This document shows, one piece after another, positions 33,779-44,956 of a DNA stretch of 46,289 bases. Origin of the DNA: Actinomortierella ambigua. Taxonomy: Eukaryota; Mortierellomycota; Mortierellomycetes; Mortierellales; Mortierellaceae. The stretch covers positions 1 through 46,289 of the forward strand of contig JAAAJB010000264.1 of the NCBI GenBank assembly GCA_016098155.1, written 5' to 3'. Within the stretch, counting starts at the first letter, position 1; the number at the start of each line of letters is the position of its first letter. A model generated the notes under the pieces. That model had not been told where the DNA came from. It was given only the letters and a program-made list of their open reading frames with translations, and did no database searches. The position numbers and the translations under genes were made by a program.

Positions 33779-35057
33779 TCAACTGCCCTCATGCCCCTAG
33801 CATGACAATGCATCTGAAACCTGGCGTGTCAGCAGTTATTGCATCGTTTCTCCGTCCCCTTTGCGCGCCAAAAAAGGCACCTCCCCCCGTTGATCCCCTT
33901 TTCTGCGGCCCCATCTTCCTTCGACAGACATCTCAGACGCGCGTTATCACTCGGCATTTTTTTTGCCTCCTTGCGTGCCCTTGGGACACATATCTAGCAT
34001 CTACACACTCTTTCTAGAGCGACTGCAAGTCTGGGCCGCCCTCCCTTGTTCTTCTTTCTCTCACCCTCCCTGCCATTTACAATTGTCTGCAAGGTTAGGC
34101 CGTGGTGTCTTGCCCTCCAAGCATTGTTTGATGACTAAACTTCATGCCCAGTTATTTCCCACTCTCAGCCTCTGTTTTTCTTCCTTCCCACCATCTCCTC
34201 TCAACTCCTTTGCCAGGCTGTACCATTGTGTTCCACAACTTCATACCTCCTTTATTATCCTCCATCTCATCTGCCTATGCTCCCTTCCCTGGCTCCTTTC
34301 GCCTTCTCTGGATCTCAGGCCCATAATTCACTCACAGCTTGAATTTGTTGTTTGCGTGCTCCAGTCGTACGGAGTTGTATGTTTATCGTCGTTGCTCTCG
34401 TCGTTTTGGCTCTATCCCTTTATCGTTCTGGATCGGCGATACTTGTTGCTTGATGCTACCTCTCGTTATCGCCCTTGCATGCGGATAGCGTCGTGTACGA
34501 TGGCTTCACACTCCACCATGTGTCTGTCGCTTTTGTAGCGTACAAGTCGCGAAGCTTCCTGTTCTCTTTGTTCTTGAGCCTGTCTCCTCATTTCGACCAC
34601 ATGGCACATTCTTTTTTTGCATGCGTCCGCCTTTGAGCGACATTGATTTCTGTTTGTTTCCCCATCACTCATTTTCGAATTTTGTTGTCCTGGTTACTCG
34701 GAAAACAATGAGTTTATCCCTTTTCGACGTGAAGAAGGATAAGATGAGCGAGGGATGCAACACCTCCCCGTTTTATGCCTTCATTTTGTGTTCGTGCTCG
34801 TATTGTCACTGCTTGACCTTCCTCCCCTGGTCCCCATCCCTGAACATCTACATGGCAACTGTTGGTGGGGCCTCAAATGTTTTTATTACTACTCTTCCCT
34901 CCATCTCATCCCCCTCATCGCTTTCTCTTTACCTCCAAAAAATTGTGTTGGATCTGTTCAATTGGGAAGGAGGTTTCTGCTGTGTTCGTCTGGGCAAGGG
35001 TTTCGTGTGTTTGCGAGTGTGAGCGGGTGTGTCTTGTGCGAAGAGCTGTCGTGCACC

Positions 35058-35065
35058 TATAAAAG
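35058..35065 (+). promoter_or_regulatory. Isolated TATA box in the MSH1-YANK gap
   Basis: TATAAAAG on the plus strand, 1.8 kb before the YANK ATG, with a (TC)n run 200 bp downstream. It may mark the true start of a long-leader kinase mRNA or an independent non-coding transcript. Confidence 0.35.
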
Positions 35066-35258
35066 CCATCATAGCACGATCCAGGCACAATCACTTGCGA
35101 CGGCACTGTTGATGGCAGCTCTCAACAGCATAAAAATCTTTGTGGGTAGCAATGAATCAGACACGTCTGATTGGGGTAGAGGGGGTTGAGCCGTTGCAAC
35201 GTCCCGCATCCGCTGGACAACGGAAGGAAAGGGATACGGACTGAATGCAAGGAGCGTA

Positions 35259-35280
35259 GCTCTCTCTCTCTCTCTCTCTC
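35259..35280 (+). repeat. (TC)n microsatellite
   Basis: About ten TC units followed by further C/T-rich sequence to about 35330, downstream of the TATA box at 35058. Confidence 0.85.
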
Positions 35281-36870
35281 ACTCCCTCTCTATCTCTATT
35301 TTTCTGTGTCCGTCTCTTCCCACTATCCTCCTCAAGTGGCGCATGCGAAAGAGCAAGAGAGGGAGGCAGAAAAAGGCATCCCTGAAAAAGAAAAAGAAAA
35401 AAAGCACCCCAAGGGAACAGGAAGAGTCCCGCCTCACAAGAAGGGCGAGTGGCACCCAATGCATTCTGTTTGAACCCATCCTTTGCCCCCCTTTTTTTAT
35501 TGATATTCGAACGAGTGTTGGGCTTTACCCAGACAAAACGTTTAAGCGCGGGAAGAGGGGGTTTGTATGTTCGCCAACATCTCTTTGGACCTTGCAAGAG
35601 CTTGCGCTTCTGTCCCACGGACTGTGTACTCTGCATTGTTACTATTCTCTGGGATGCCGCTTTGGAGTCCAGGGCAAGGACGTGCCAAAAAAAAAAAGGC
35701 AATGGCGGGATTGATATATTTGTCCGATGTTTGTGCATGCGATGATGCTCCAGACCAGACTTGTTGACACGTCGGGGGTCATCCAGTAACAATAACCCCT
35801 GGCCTATAGGTGTCGAAAGGGGGGTGAAATGGGGGACAAAGCAGGAGAAATGAAAGATGCTTCTTCTTTTTCTATCCACCACCATTGCCACCACAACCAC
35901 CACCACCCGCCACCACCTGCCCACCTGCCACCACAACCTGAACGTCAACAACCCAATTCACTGACAGCTCCTCTCTTTCTACCCTGTCAGCAAAGTTGTG
36001 CATGCCATTGCTCCTGTTGCTCACACCTCCACCTTCGCTTCTGTTTCTTTATTTCTCTCTCTGTTTCTTTGACCATTTGTCTGTCCTATCCCACCCCTTT
36101 TGTGCCCTTGCTCTTTCTTTCTGCTTCCCTTCCACACGCTTCCTTATCCTATTTGGCGCGCTCCTCCTACTCCTCTTCGAACTCCAGTGTACGGCTGCAG
36201 TCATTCGCCTTGTTGCCCACTCCTTGCTATTTGCGCATTGTCCATCTCACCCCAGTTTGGGCCAATTGGCTCTCATTCTGTTTGCATTCAGTCCCTTTGT
36301 TGCTCTCGCTGGCACTCATCTTATGTCTCTCCCCTTTTTCACTCTTCACTTGCCTTTCCCTTGGGCTCGCCGATTCAGTTGTTTTTTTCTCCCTTTGGTG
36401 AACTATAATATTCGTTTTTCCACTCTCTCTCTTTCTGTCACTCTTTCACCTTGCCGCAACACCCTTTTTTGATCTCATTCCTATCCTTTCGCCTGGCACC
36501 TGGCTGTCGACGCCAACTCTAATCTGTCTTTCTTCTCGTTATCTTCTCCCACTCCAACCTCTAGCGCGTTTGTCCTTCGTGTTGTTCATCCAACTTCGTT
36601 CGTACCACGAAACACCAGCAACATTTGAGAGAACACACGAGTAAAAGCCTAATCCTCGGCCAACAGCTGTTGGGCCGCCTCGTCAACCCTCTTCCTCCGT
36701 GTCCTCCTCCCCGTCCGTCAAAGTGCAGGATACCCCTAATAACGAGCCTTCACCCCCCCCCCTTTCCCACCCACTTCCAGTCAGTCCATCTTGTCTTCTC
36801 TCATCACTTCTCCTTTCCTCACCTCACCCCACCCCACCTCACCCCTCTTCTTCTGTTCTAACATCGCGCC

Positions 36871-39800
36871 ATGGGTGCCGCCTGTTGTAAAGAGGAAGCC
36901 ATTGACTTCAACGGCGAGAGTAAGTTTCACGTTTCGCCTTCCTCCTCTTCCTCGCCTCCCCCCTCCCACCACCATCCCTGCAAGGACAAAAAAGGGGATT
37001 GCATGCATGGATCCAACACTCCCCCCCCTTCCTCTAGTCTTCCCTCCCACCCCTCCATCCCATTCTACCCTAAGGAGAGATGTCAAAAGTCCCACCTTTG
37101 TCCTCCGACTTTTGACTTGTTTGCCACCTCCTCCATCTCTTTGTCTGTCCAACGGACGAGTAAGGATGTGAGACGGGCGAAAGGGTGAGGGTAGCTTTTA
37201 TCTATTCTTCATCTGTCTACCGTATCGGGTTTTTTCCACCTTGGGATCCTCTGCGGTTGGTCCTTTTTTTTCCGCCAACTGGCAATGGACGACACCCTCC
37301 GGGTGGAGTACCTTCCAGGACACCCGTTGTTTGAACTCTTGAGTCCCCTCCCCGTTACCCTCGTGCGACCAGTCATTGTTCCCAAGGGTTCATGAGTGTA
37401 TCTCGCTATGCTCTCCTTGCCCTTTTTGTTTCGTTTGTAGTACTTGCATGAAATCTCATTGTTTACGCTGAAGTAGAACCAATGGACCCCATCGCTGGTT
37501 GGGGGAGGGGGAGGGGGAAGGAGAAGAAAAACTTTTTGCCTGTGGTTCTCTTGCACACCATTGCCAACTCCACCCCCCTCCCGCCACCCTTTCTTTTGGT
37601 TTTCTACCACCTTCCTACCACCTCCCTACCATCTTTCATTTTACGCGTCTCCTTACAATTCACCTCCCAACACCCCTTCTTCCCTTCGTAGTCACCTCTA
37701 ATAATCGATCTCCCCACCTTTCTCCTTTTTTTTTGTCAAAACAGTCGAGTTATCCCACTTCCATCTGCTTCGATCCGTCGGCAAGGGTGCGTTTGGCAAA
37801 GTGCGGGTAGTGCAGCACAAGAAGACAAAGGAGATTTATGCGCTCAAGTACATCAACAAGGCGAAATGCATCCGGATGCGAGCAGTCGAGAACATCATCC
37901 AGGAGCGACGGCTGCTGGAGGAAGTCGAGTTTCCCCTGATCTGCAATTTGCGGTATGCCTTTCAGGACGATGAGAATCTGTTTATGGTCCTCGACCTGAT
38001 GTTGGGCGGGGACCTTCGCTTCCATCTCGAACGTGCAGGGCCCATGCGGGAAGACGTGGTTCGATTCTATATCGCAGAACTAGCATTGGCGCTCGATGCA
38101 TTGCATGCAAGGAGGATCGTTCACAGGTAAGGAAACTTTTGAAGGGGAAGGATAGGGCAACAAACAAAAACAGAGGAAACAAAGGGGGTTGCGGGGGGTG
38201 AGGGTGGAGAAAGAGAAAAAAGAGAGGGAGGGAGGGAGGGAAGGGGCGGACAGAGGGGTCTGTGGGCACTTTTTTTTTTGTGCCTCTGAGTGTTTCGGTT
38301 GCCTGTAAGACAGGGGGAGGGAAACATGTCACCAAGTGAACCACTCGAAACACAGAGGTAGCCTTCTCAACAACGTGGGGTAAGAGTGGAGTCAAAAACA
38401 AAAAGCCCAAGGCCTCAGCTTGTGGGATTTAGGTTTTTACACGATCCGGGATAGGGAGCATAGAAAGTACCGGGGTCACCAAGGCACTCGTTCCAAGTTG
38501 AGTGCGCTCGGGCCCCTACCATGCGACGGTGTTTGAAGTATGCTAAAACACTTCATGTCCACCCTTTTCGCTCTATTTCGTCTAACAGAGATCTCAAGCC
38601 TGACAATGTGCTACTCGACGAACACGGTCATGCGCATCTGACAGACTTCAACATTGCAGTATACTTCCACCCTTCCAAGCCGCTGGTGTCAATAGCAGGC
38701 AGTATGGCCTACATGGCGCCCGAGGTCCTGCTTCGGAAAGGCTACTTTGAATCCGTAGACTGGTGGAGTCTTGGCGTTGTGATGTTTGAACTATTGTTTG
38801 GCAAGGTAAAAATGAAGACTAAGGAGCTAGTGTTTATTTTTGTTTTTGTATTATATATGTTTTGTTCACAAACATCGATGCAGATGTTTGAAACTTGGAA
38901 AAAGAAAAAGCGGCTGACACACCCTGGCATTTTTCTTTGTATCATCTCGTTTCTCGGCTCTCCTATCCTCTCTAGCGACCATTCCGTGGAAAGAGCAACG
39001 ACCTCCTGACAAACTCCATTCTGCGGGATCCGTTACCTCTGCCAGATAATGTGAATGACATGGTTAGTTCGGACTGTCTGGATGTTCTCTTCAAGGTAAG
39101 CAGAGTGATTTTATTGCTTGCTTGTACATCGTTGCTAGTCGCTTGCATATCGAGTACGACTATTTCTTTTTTTTTCCTAACGAATAATTGATTTCGTCGA
39201 TGGATGACTCTTTGCATAGCTCTGCGAGCGCGACATCAGCAAGCGGTTAGGATGTACACCTGATGGTATCAATGGCTTCAAGAAGCACCCATGGTTCAAG
39301 GGCATCGACTGGGAGAGGCTCGTCACAAAAGAAGCCACTCCACCCTTTGAGCCTGACTCGAAGCGTGCCAACTTTGATGCTACACATGAGTTGGAGGAGC
39401 TGCTGATGGAGGATAACCCACTGAAGGCCAAGAAGCGTGCGCAGACAGGGCCCGAAACGGAGTTGTCGGCAGAGATGCAGATGATGGAGGACAAGTTTAT
39501 TGTTTATGACTTTACCAAAGTACGCCGGTCTCAGTCGCTTGTTCGAGGAAGGATACTAAAGTCTGACACAAAGATGAGCAGTGGCACGTTGGATGGCGCC
39601 ATTGCCCGTGCCAGTACAAGGGTCGAGAGCAAGCCGATGATGCCACCACCCAAAGCCTATATCCCGCGACCGCCGAGCCCAAGTGATCGTGTGGGCCAGG
39701 AACGGTTTAACCCCAACGAGGACCAAATGCCAGCCACGCCCGAGTCTGGCTCGCCGCAGTCGAGCCCCACAACCGAGACGCCTTTGGCTCGGTCGGCACA

Positions 39801-40587
39801 AATAAGTGATGAGCTGGACATCGGCATACCTACGGCAGGACTGCCACGGCCGCTTCAGCCTCGGGACCAACTTACGGGGGTTAGGGCGGGTTCGCCAATG
39901 CAGTACACCCAGTCGACCATGCCATCATCGCCCTCCAACTCCTCGGGCCACTCTACCTTGTCGACACCGCCGACGACCAACAACTCGTCGCCAGCAGCGA
40001 TGAAGCCAACAGCAAGTGGTACGATCCTGTTTGCCAATATGGATTCAGGCACGTCACTTTCCTCGGCAGTGAGCTTTGGAGGAGGCGCCGGAGCGCCGTT
40101 GATGGATTCGGCAAATATCCCAGCGACGGCAGCGGCGACTCGGAGGGCCGTCCGTGGCCGTGAGGCGAGTTCGGGGCAGTCTGTAGCATCGATGCCCCCA
40201 GGCAGTATCTTGGCACATGCACAACAATCACATTCTCACCAGGTGTTGGCCAATGGTCGCGGCTACCAGCCACGGGCGCGCACGCATGAGCTGGGCTCGC
40301 AGCAACAGCCGCGACCCATGAGTGCTTACACAACAAGCAACGCAGGTTCGATCCCCGAAGATTCGCTCCACATGCAACAGGATGCCAAGGCACTACACCA
40401 TGTCGGAGCTGGAGGAGGGCTTGGGCAATCGTACCGCGCGTCGATGATCGATATGGACCACCTGTCAGGCCTGCAGGGCAATGGTAGCCTAGGGATTGTC
40501 GGGCTGGACAGCACGAGCCAGCACTATAACCGGTCGCTAGAACAAAGCGACGAGAAAACACTGTATTCATACGGGTCGAGCCGCTAA
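36871..40587 (+). CDS. YANK/STK32-type AGC protein kinase
   Basis: Ser/Thr kinase of the YANK branch of the AGC group; substrates in fungi are not established to my knowledge. Exons 36871-36919, 37745-38126, 38589-38805, 38976-39095, 39220-40587 (711 aa). The tiny first exon encodes MGAACCKEEA: Gly2 fits N-myristoylation, and Cys5/Cys6 fit palmitoylation, so membrane anchoring is likely. Kinase domain 22-300: GKGAFGKV (29-36), Lys51 in YALKYINK, HRDLKPDN (143-150), TDFNIA (162-167) with the DFN-in-place-of-DFG signature of YANK kinases, and GSMAYMAPEVLLRKGY. After CERDISKRLG and HPWFKGIDWERL comes a hydrophobic-motif region (FIVYDFTKV). The last about 330 residues are a disordered Ser/Pro/Gly-rich tail ending YSYGSSR. 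Intron 1 is unusually long here (825 nt) and pyrimidine-rich. Confidence 0.93.
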
Positions 40588-41100
40588 TCTAACTATCCAT
40601 TTTTTTTTCTTTTCTTGTTTTCCTGCTGGAAAGCAAGCAAATCATACCCTCTTTCTCATCCTCGTTGTCTATTTTCTCCATCTTTTCCTTCCAGTCCTTT
40701 TTTTTCTTTTTTTTCTTTTTCTTTTTTTTTTTTTCTTTTTTTTTTCTGACGCGCGCACCTCCCTTCTCCTTCCCGTCATCTTGCATACCTATCTCTCATA
40801 ATCTCTGCATACCTCACTCTGCTCCTCGCATTGTCAATATACTCACCGTTGCTGCGTTTAGAAAACTCGGTTAACCTGTGGTGACTGTTTACAACACGTC
40901 ACGTACAACTTAGAGAAAGAGGTTAGGTTATTGTCCATCACAACCTGCTTCCCTTCCATCCACTTTGACTCTGGCATTGTGATCATCTGGGGCTCTCTTC
41001 CTCCTGCCCCCCACCACCCCCGAAAGCTCACTCTCCTCCTATTACTTCTCTTCGAACCGAAACTCACTCATCCCTCTCATCTCTTCAACAAAAGCCCACC
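40588..41100. other. Intergenic region with a long T-rich tract
   Basis: It holds the 3' end of the YANK gene and the promoter of the adaptin gene. At 40698-40746 nearly every base is T with scattered C, probably within the 3' UTR or terminator zone of the kinase. C-rich leader sequence precedes the ATG at 41101. No gene seen. Confidence 0.5.
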
Positions 41101-44100
41101 ATGGCCGACTTTAAACTGCCAAAGCCCAAGTTCTTTGTCACCAACAAGAAGGGTATGCACGCGCCAGTCAAACCCTCCACATGGACACCAGTTCATCAAA
41201 GAGAACAACTTTTGGCTTGCAGATGGAGCCGTGTAGTAGTAGCACATCTGCTGCGCGCGATACTTGGTCGCGCTCCCTACTGCTGATGAACGGCATCCTA
41301 ACAACCCTGGCCCTTCATCTCTCATCTCGAATGCATGCTAGGCGAGAACGCTGAACTGCTCGCAGACCTCAACAGTGAATACCGCGAGAGGCGCAAGGAT
41401 GCTGTCAAGCGTGTGATTGCCAACATGACTGTTGGCAAGGATGTCAGCTCACTGTTCCCACAGGTCGTTAAAAACATGCAGACGGAGGACCTGGAGATGG
41501 TATAGTTTTTATGCATTTCGAGATGCAGCTACGTGGCGGCACCATCGTGGGGAAGCAATGAACTCGGCGAGAACGGAGGGTGGAAGAGGAACTGAACAAA
41601 GGACCGCCTGGATCCCTGAGAGCTGACACCAAGGGTCACTTCCTTGCTTTGATGGGTCTTTTCAAAACGATAGAAAAAGCTGGTGTACCTGTACCTGATG
41701 AACTATGCAAAGTCAAACCCGGACCTTGTCATTCTTGCCGTCAACACCTTTGTGAAGGTAAAGCTCACGCAGAATGTGGACTCTGATATTTGCAGACCTT
41801 CCAGTTGGGACATTGGATATTGATTGTTACATGGATGGCCCTCTCTCTTTTTTCGCGTTTGCAGGATACCGATCACGTTAACCCATTGATCCGTGCTCTC
41901 GCCATTCGTACGATGGGATGCATTCGCGTGGACAAGATTCTGGACCACCTGTGTGAGCCCCTGCGCAAATGCTTGGGCGACGACAACCCCTACGTTCGCA
42001 AAACGGCCGCCCTCTGTGTGGCCAAGTTGTGGGATCTCGACCCGGAGCGCGCCATTGAGAATGGCTTTGTGACGAGCTTGCAGGAGCTGGTGTCGGATAC
42101 GAACCCCATGGTGGTCGCCAACGCTGTGACGGCACTGGCCGAGATGCAAGAGTCGTCGGAGACCAAGGACGTCTTTGTTGTCAATGTGTCGGTCATGAAT
42201 AAGATGTTAAATGCCCTGAACGAGTGCACCGAATGGGGCCAGATTGCCATCTTGACCTCCTTGGCGGAGTACAAACCTCTCGACTCAAAGGAGGCGGAGA
42301 CCATCTGCGAGCGCGTTATGCCCCGCTTGGCCCATGCCAACGGAAGTGTCGTCCTGTCGGCCGTCCGTATCATCCTCATCATGATGCGCTACATTCGAAG
42401 CGATGAATTCAACAAGCAGCTTGTCAAGAAGATGTCGCCTCCTCTCGGTGAGTTGATCGGTCCTGGCACCTCTTTTCAAATTGAGCTTGTTTACACGAAT
42501 ATTCTTGACATGTACTTACCACAAGCTTCTTTTTCTTCATATTGATTTTCATTTCTAGTCACTCTGCTGGCTTCTGCCCCCGAGGTTCAGTATGTCGCTC
42601 TTCGCAACATCAACTTGATCCTTCAGAAGCGTCCCGACATTTTGCAGAACGACATCCGCGTCTTCTTCTGCAAGTACAACGACCCACCCTATGTCAAACT
42701 GGAGAAGCTCGAGATTATGATCAAGCTGTGCAACGACCGCAACATTGATCAGCTGTTATCTGAGCTGAAGGAGTATGCATCAGAGGTCGATGTCGACTTT
42801 GTGCGGAGATCTGTTCGTGCCATTGGTCGATGCGCCATCATGATTGACGATGCTTCGGAGCGCTGCGTTAATGTCTTGCTGGATCTGATCAACACCAAGG
42901 TCAACTATGTCGTCCAGGAGGCCATTTCGGTGATCAAGGACATCTTCCGCAAGTATCCAAAACGCTATGAGGCCATCATTCCAACATTATGCCAAAACCT
43001 GGACAGCCTGGACGAGCCTGAGGCACGTGGCTCGCTCATCTGGATCATCGGCGAGTATGCCGAGCGTATCGACAATGCCGACGAGTTGATTGAGAACTTT
43101 ATGGAGACCTTCCTGGAGGAGAATGCTCAGGTAACCGTCATTTGCTTTGCTTTTTTAAGTCTTGTTTTACTGGTATTATTGGCTCTCTTCGAATATGGTA
43201 TCTTGCGGGCTAACGGTCTCTTTCAATCCCCTTTACGGGCCTCATAGGTTCAATTGCAACTGCTGACGGCAACGGTGAAGCTGTTCCTCAAGAAGCCTTC
43301 GCAGTCTCAGGAAATTGTACACCGAGTCTTGCAGACGGCGACACAGGACATCGACAACCCAGACACTCGCGACCGCGCCTATGTCTACTGGCGTCTGCTG
43401 TCGACGGATCCTCAGGCGGCCAAGGCAGTGGTGCTGTCGGAGAAGCCACCAATTTCGGTCGAGACCCGTACGATTTCTCCAGGACTTATGGACGAGCTGA
43501 TCACCAACATCTCAACGTTGGCGTCGGTGTATCACAAGCCCCCAAGCGCATTCCTGGGTAACAAGGCATACAGCCCGGATGCGATCCAAAAGGCCGCTGC
43601 AGCGGATGCTCAGGACGAAGAATTGCACGCCGTCGACGGCGCAGAGTCGCCCGCAGCCGCCAAGGAGGCGGCCGTCAAGAACGCCATGGCCGATCTGCTG
43701 GATCTTGACTTTGGATCCGAGCCAACGAGTGCGACAAGTGGTGGCTCGTTTGCCCCCGTCATGTCGCCCATCACATCCTCTGCACCAGCACTACCACCGA
43801 CCAGCACGGGCAGCAGCACTGGACCCAACTATAGCTCCGACTTGTTTGATTTCTCGTCCGATACGTCAAGTAGCATCTTTGGCAGCACGGGTGCCAGCTC
43901 TGGAGCTGGCTCGAGCTCAAATAACTTTAACAGCAACAACAGCAACAATAGTTTCGGAAGCCTTGGTGGATTCGGTGGTAGCAGCGGCGGTATGATGGCA
44001 TCCAACAACGATCCATTTGCAGGGCTCGGTGGTAGCGCACCTGCACAGCAGCCGCCAGCACAAAAGCCGGCAGGACAGCAGTCGGGGGCCATGAATGACT

Positions 44101-44117
44101 TGCTAGACCTTTTCTAG
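41101..44117 (+). CDS. APL2: AP-1 (or AP-1/2) adaptor complex beta subunit, beta-adaptin
   Basis: Large subunit of a clathrin adaptor that binds dileucine cargo signals and clathrin at the trans-Golgi network/endosomes. Exons 41101-41152, 41342-41499, 41674-41757, 41865-42447, 42559-43130, 43248-44117 (772 aa). It begins [12 protein letters not shown]. The HEAT-repeat trunk covers about 18-540 with family signatures [73 protein letters not shown] and [11 protein letters not shown]. The hinge from about 600 is Ser/Gly/Asn-rich with a clathrin-box-like DLLDLDF (632-638), and the protein ends on a second one, DLLDLF. There is no C-terminal ear domain, which is common in fungal AP-1 beta. AP-1 versus AP-2 cannot be settled from this sequence alone. 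Confidence 0.94.
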
Positions 44118-44956
44118 AGAGGTCTTTTTGCTGAACTAGAAGTATTGAGGAAAACAAAAACAAAAACAAAAAACCGCACAGTAAATACACGATCAAAAAT
44201 GGTCATTTCTAATGGACTTTATGTCGCTTTGTCTGGAGCCAATGTTTTCGCGAAGCACACTGATTGTATTTTTTGGAAGAGTAGGTAAGTAATTGGCATG
44301 CTCGCTGTTACATGATGGCATTGATGCTCGAATGAAAGCCTCTGTCATATTGATCATATTACGAGTAGTCGACGCATGGTATTTGCTGTAGTTCTAATAG
44401 AAGAACGTGAGGCAACGATGGGCGTCGAGAGATTGACTGTTGGATGTATTTTGTGTAGTGAACAGTCAAAGTAGGGTCGGAGAATGAAGCCTCGTGCTGG
44501 AAGCTGCCCCTTTCCATTTCTCGATGGCCCTCATTGGCCGTTGGACGCGGCGATTTTTTTTGTCTCCGCCAATGATCACGCGCTCCTGCAACGACAGTCT
44601 TGCCGTTGTTCCAGGTACGATGGATTTGAGGAGTGAAAGGTGATATTCTACGGAGCCGAACAGGAGGAATGCTTGAATATAGGATACCAAGCGCCGGTAC
44701 GCGTCTATCATCCTCCTCCTTAACAGCCCTTGAGAAGTGAACACAGACTCCCCACGCTATGCGTTTCTCATTCTCACTCCCCAGAGGCTCTTCAGCAACG
44801 ACAACAAAGTAAAAAACAAACACAAAGAGATGATCGTGCATGGGTACAGCAGTGCACTTTCAAACCTTGCGTTTCTCTCATTTCTTGCTCTCTTATACTC
44901 CCCCCCTCCCCTTCCCTCTCCCTCTGGTGTTCACCCGACATTCGTTTCCCACACGC
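44118..44956. other. Intergenic region between beta-adaptin and the pseudokinase
   Basis: 839 bp without a supportable gene. A repeated AACAAAA tract (about 44152-44175) follows the adaptin stop. A minus-strand open frame at 44841-44359 has no protein-like features. A TATAC at about 44894 with a C-run just after it lies 60 nt before the next ATG. Confidence 0.45.

Larger units (their letters stand above)
32737..36870. other. 4.1 kb gene-poor, pyrimidine-rich region between MSH1 and the YANK kinase
   Basis: No protein gene can be supported here. From about 33.3 to 36.8 kb the plus strand is strongly enriched in C and T, and its open frames are Leu/Ser/Pro/Phe-rich low-complexity products of that bias. 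It holds a CATG-type palindromic repeat (33753-33778), a TATA box (35058-35065), a (TC)n run (35259-35280) and a His/Pro-coding CAC-rich patch (about 35876-35940). It may be a long regulatory region and 5' leader of the downstream kinase or a non-coding transcript. No tRNA or snRNA was recognised. Confidence 0.5.

Noticed and set aside
33270..36472. Many plus-strand open frames rich in Leu, Ser, Phe and Pro (for example 33270-33674, 33963-34538, 35829-36401)
   Set aside because: They follow directly from the C/T-rich composition, appear in all three plus frames at once, and show no motif, splice logic or recognisable family.
44840..44956. Earlier start for the MLKL-like protein
   Set aside because: The extra 39 residues translate the C/T-rich leader and precede a Ser-rich start at 44957 that fits a normal N-terminus.
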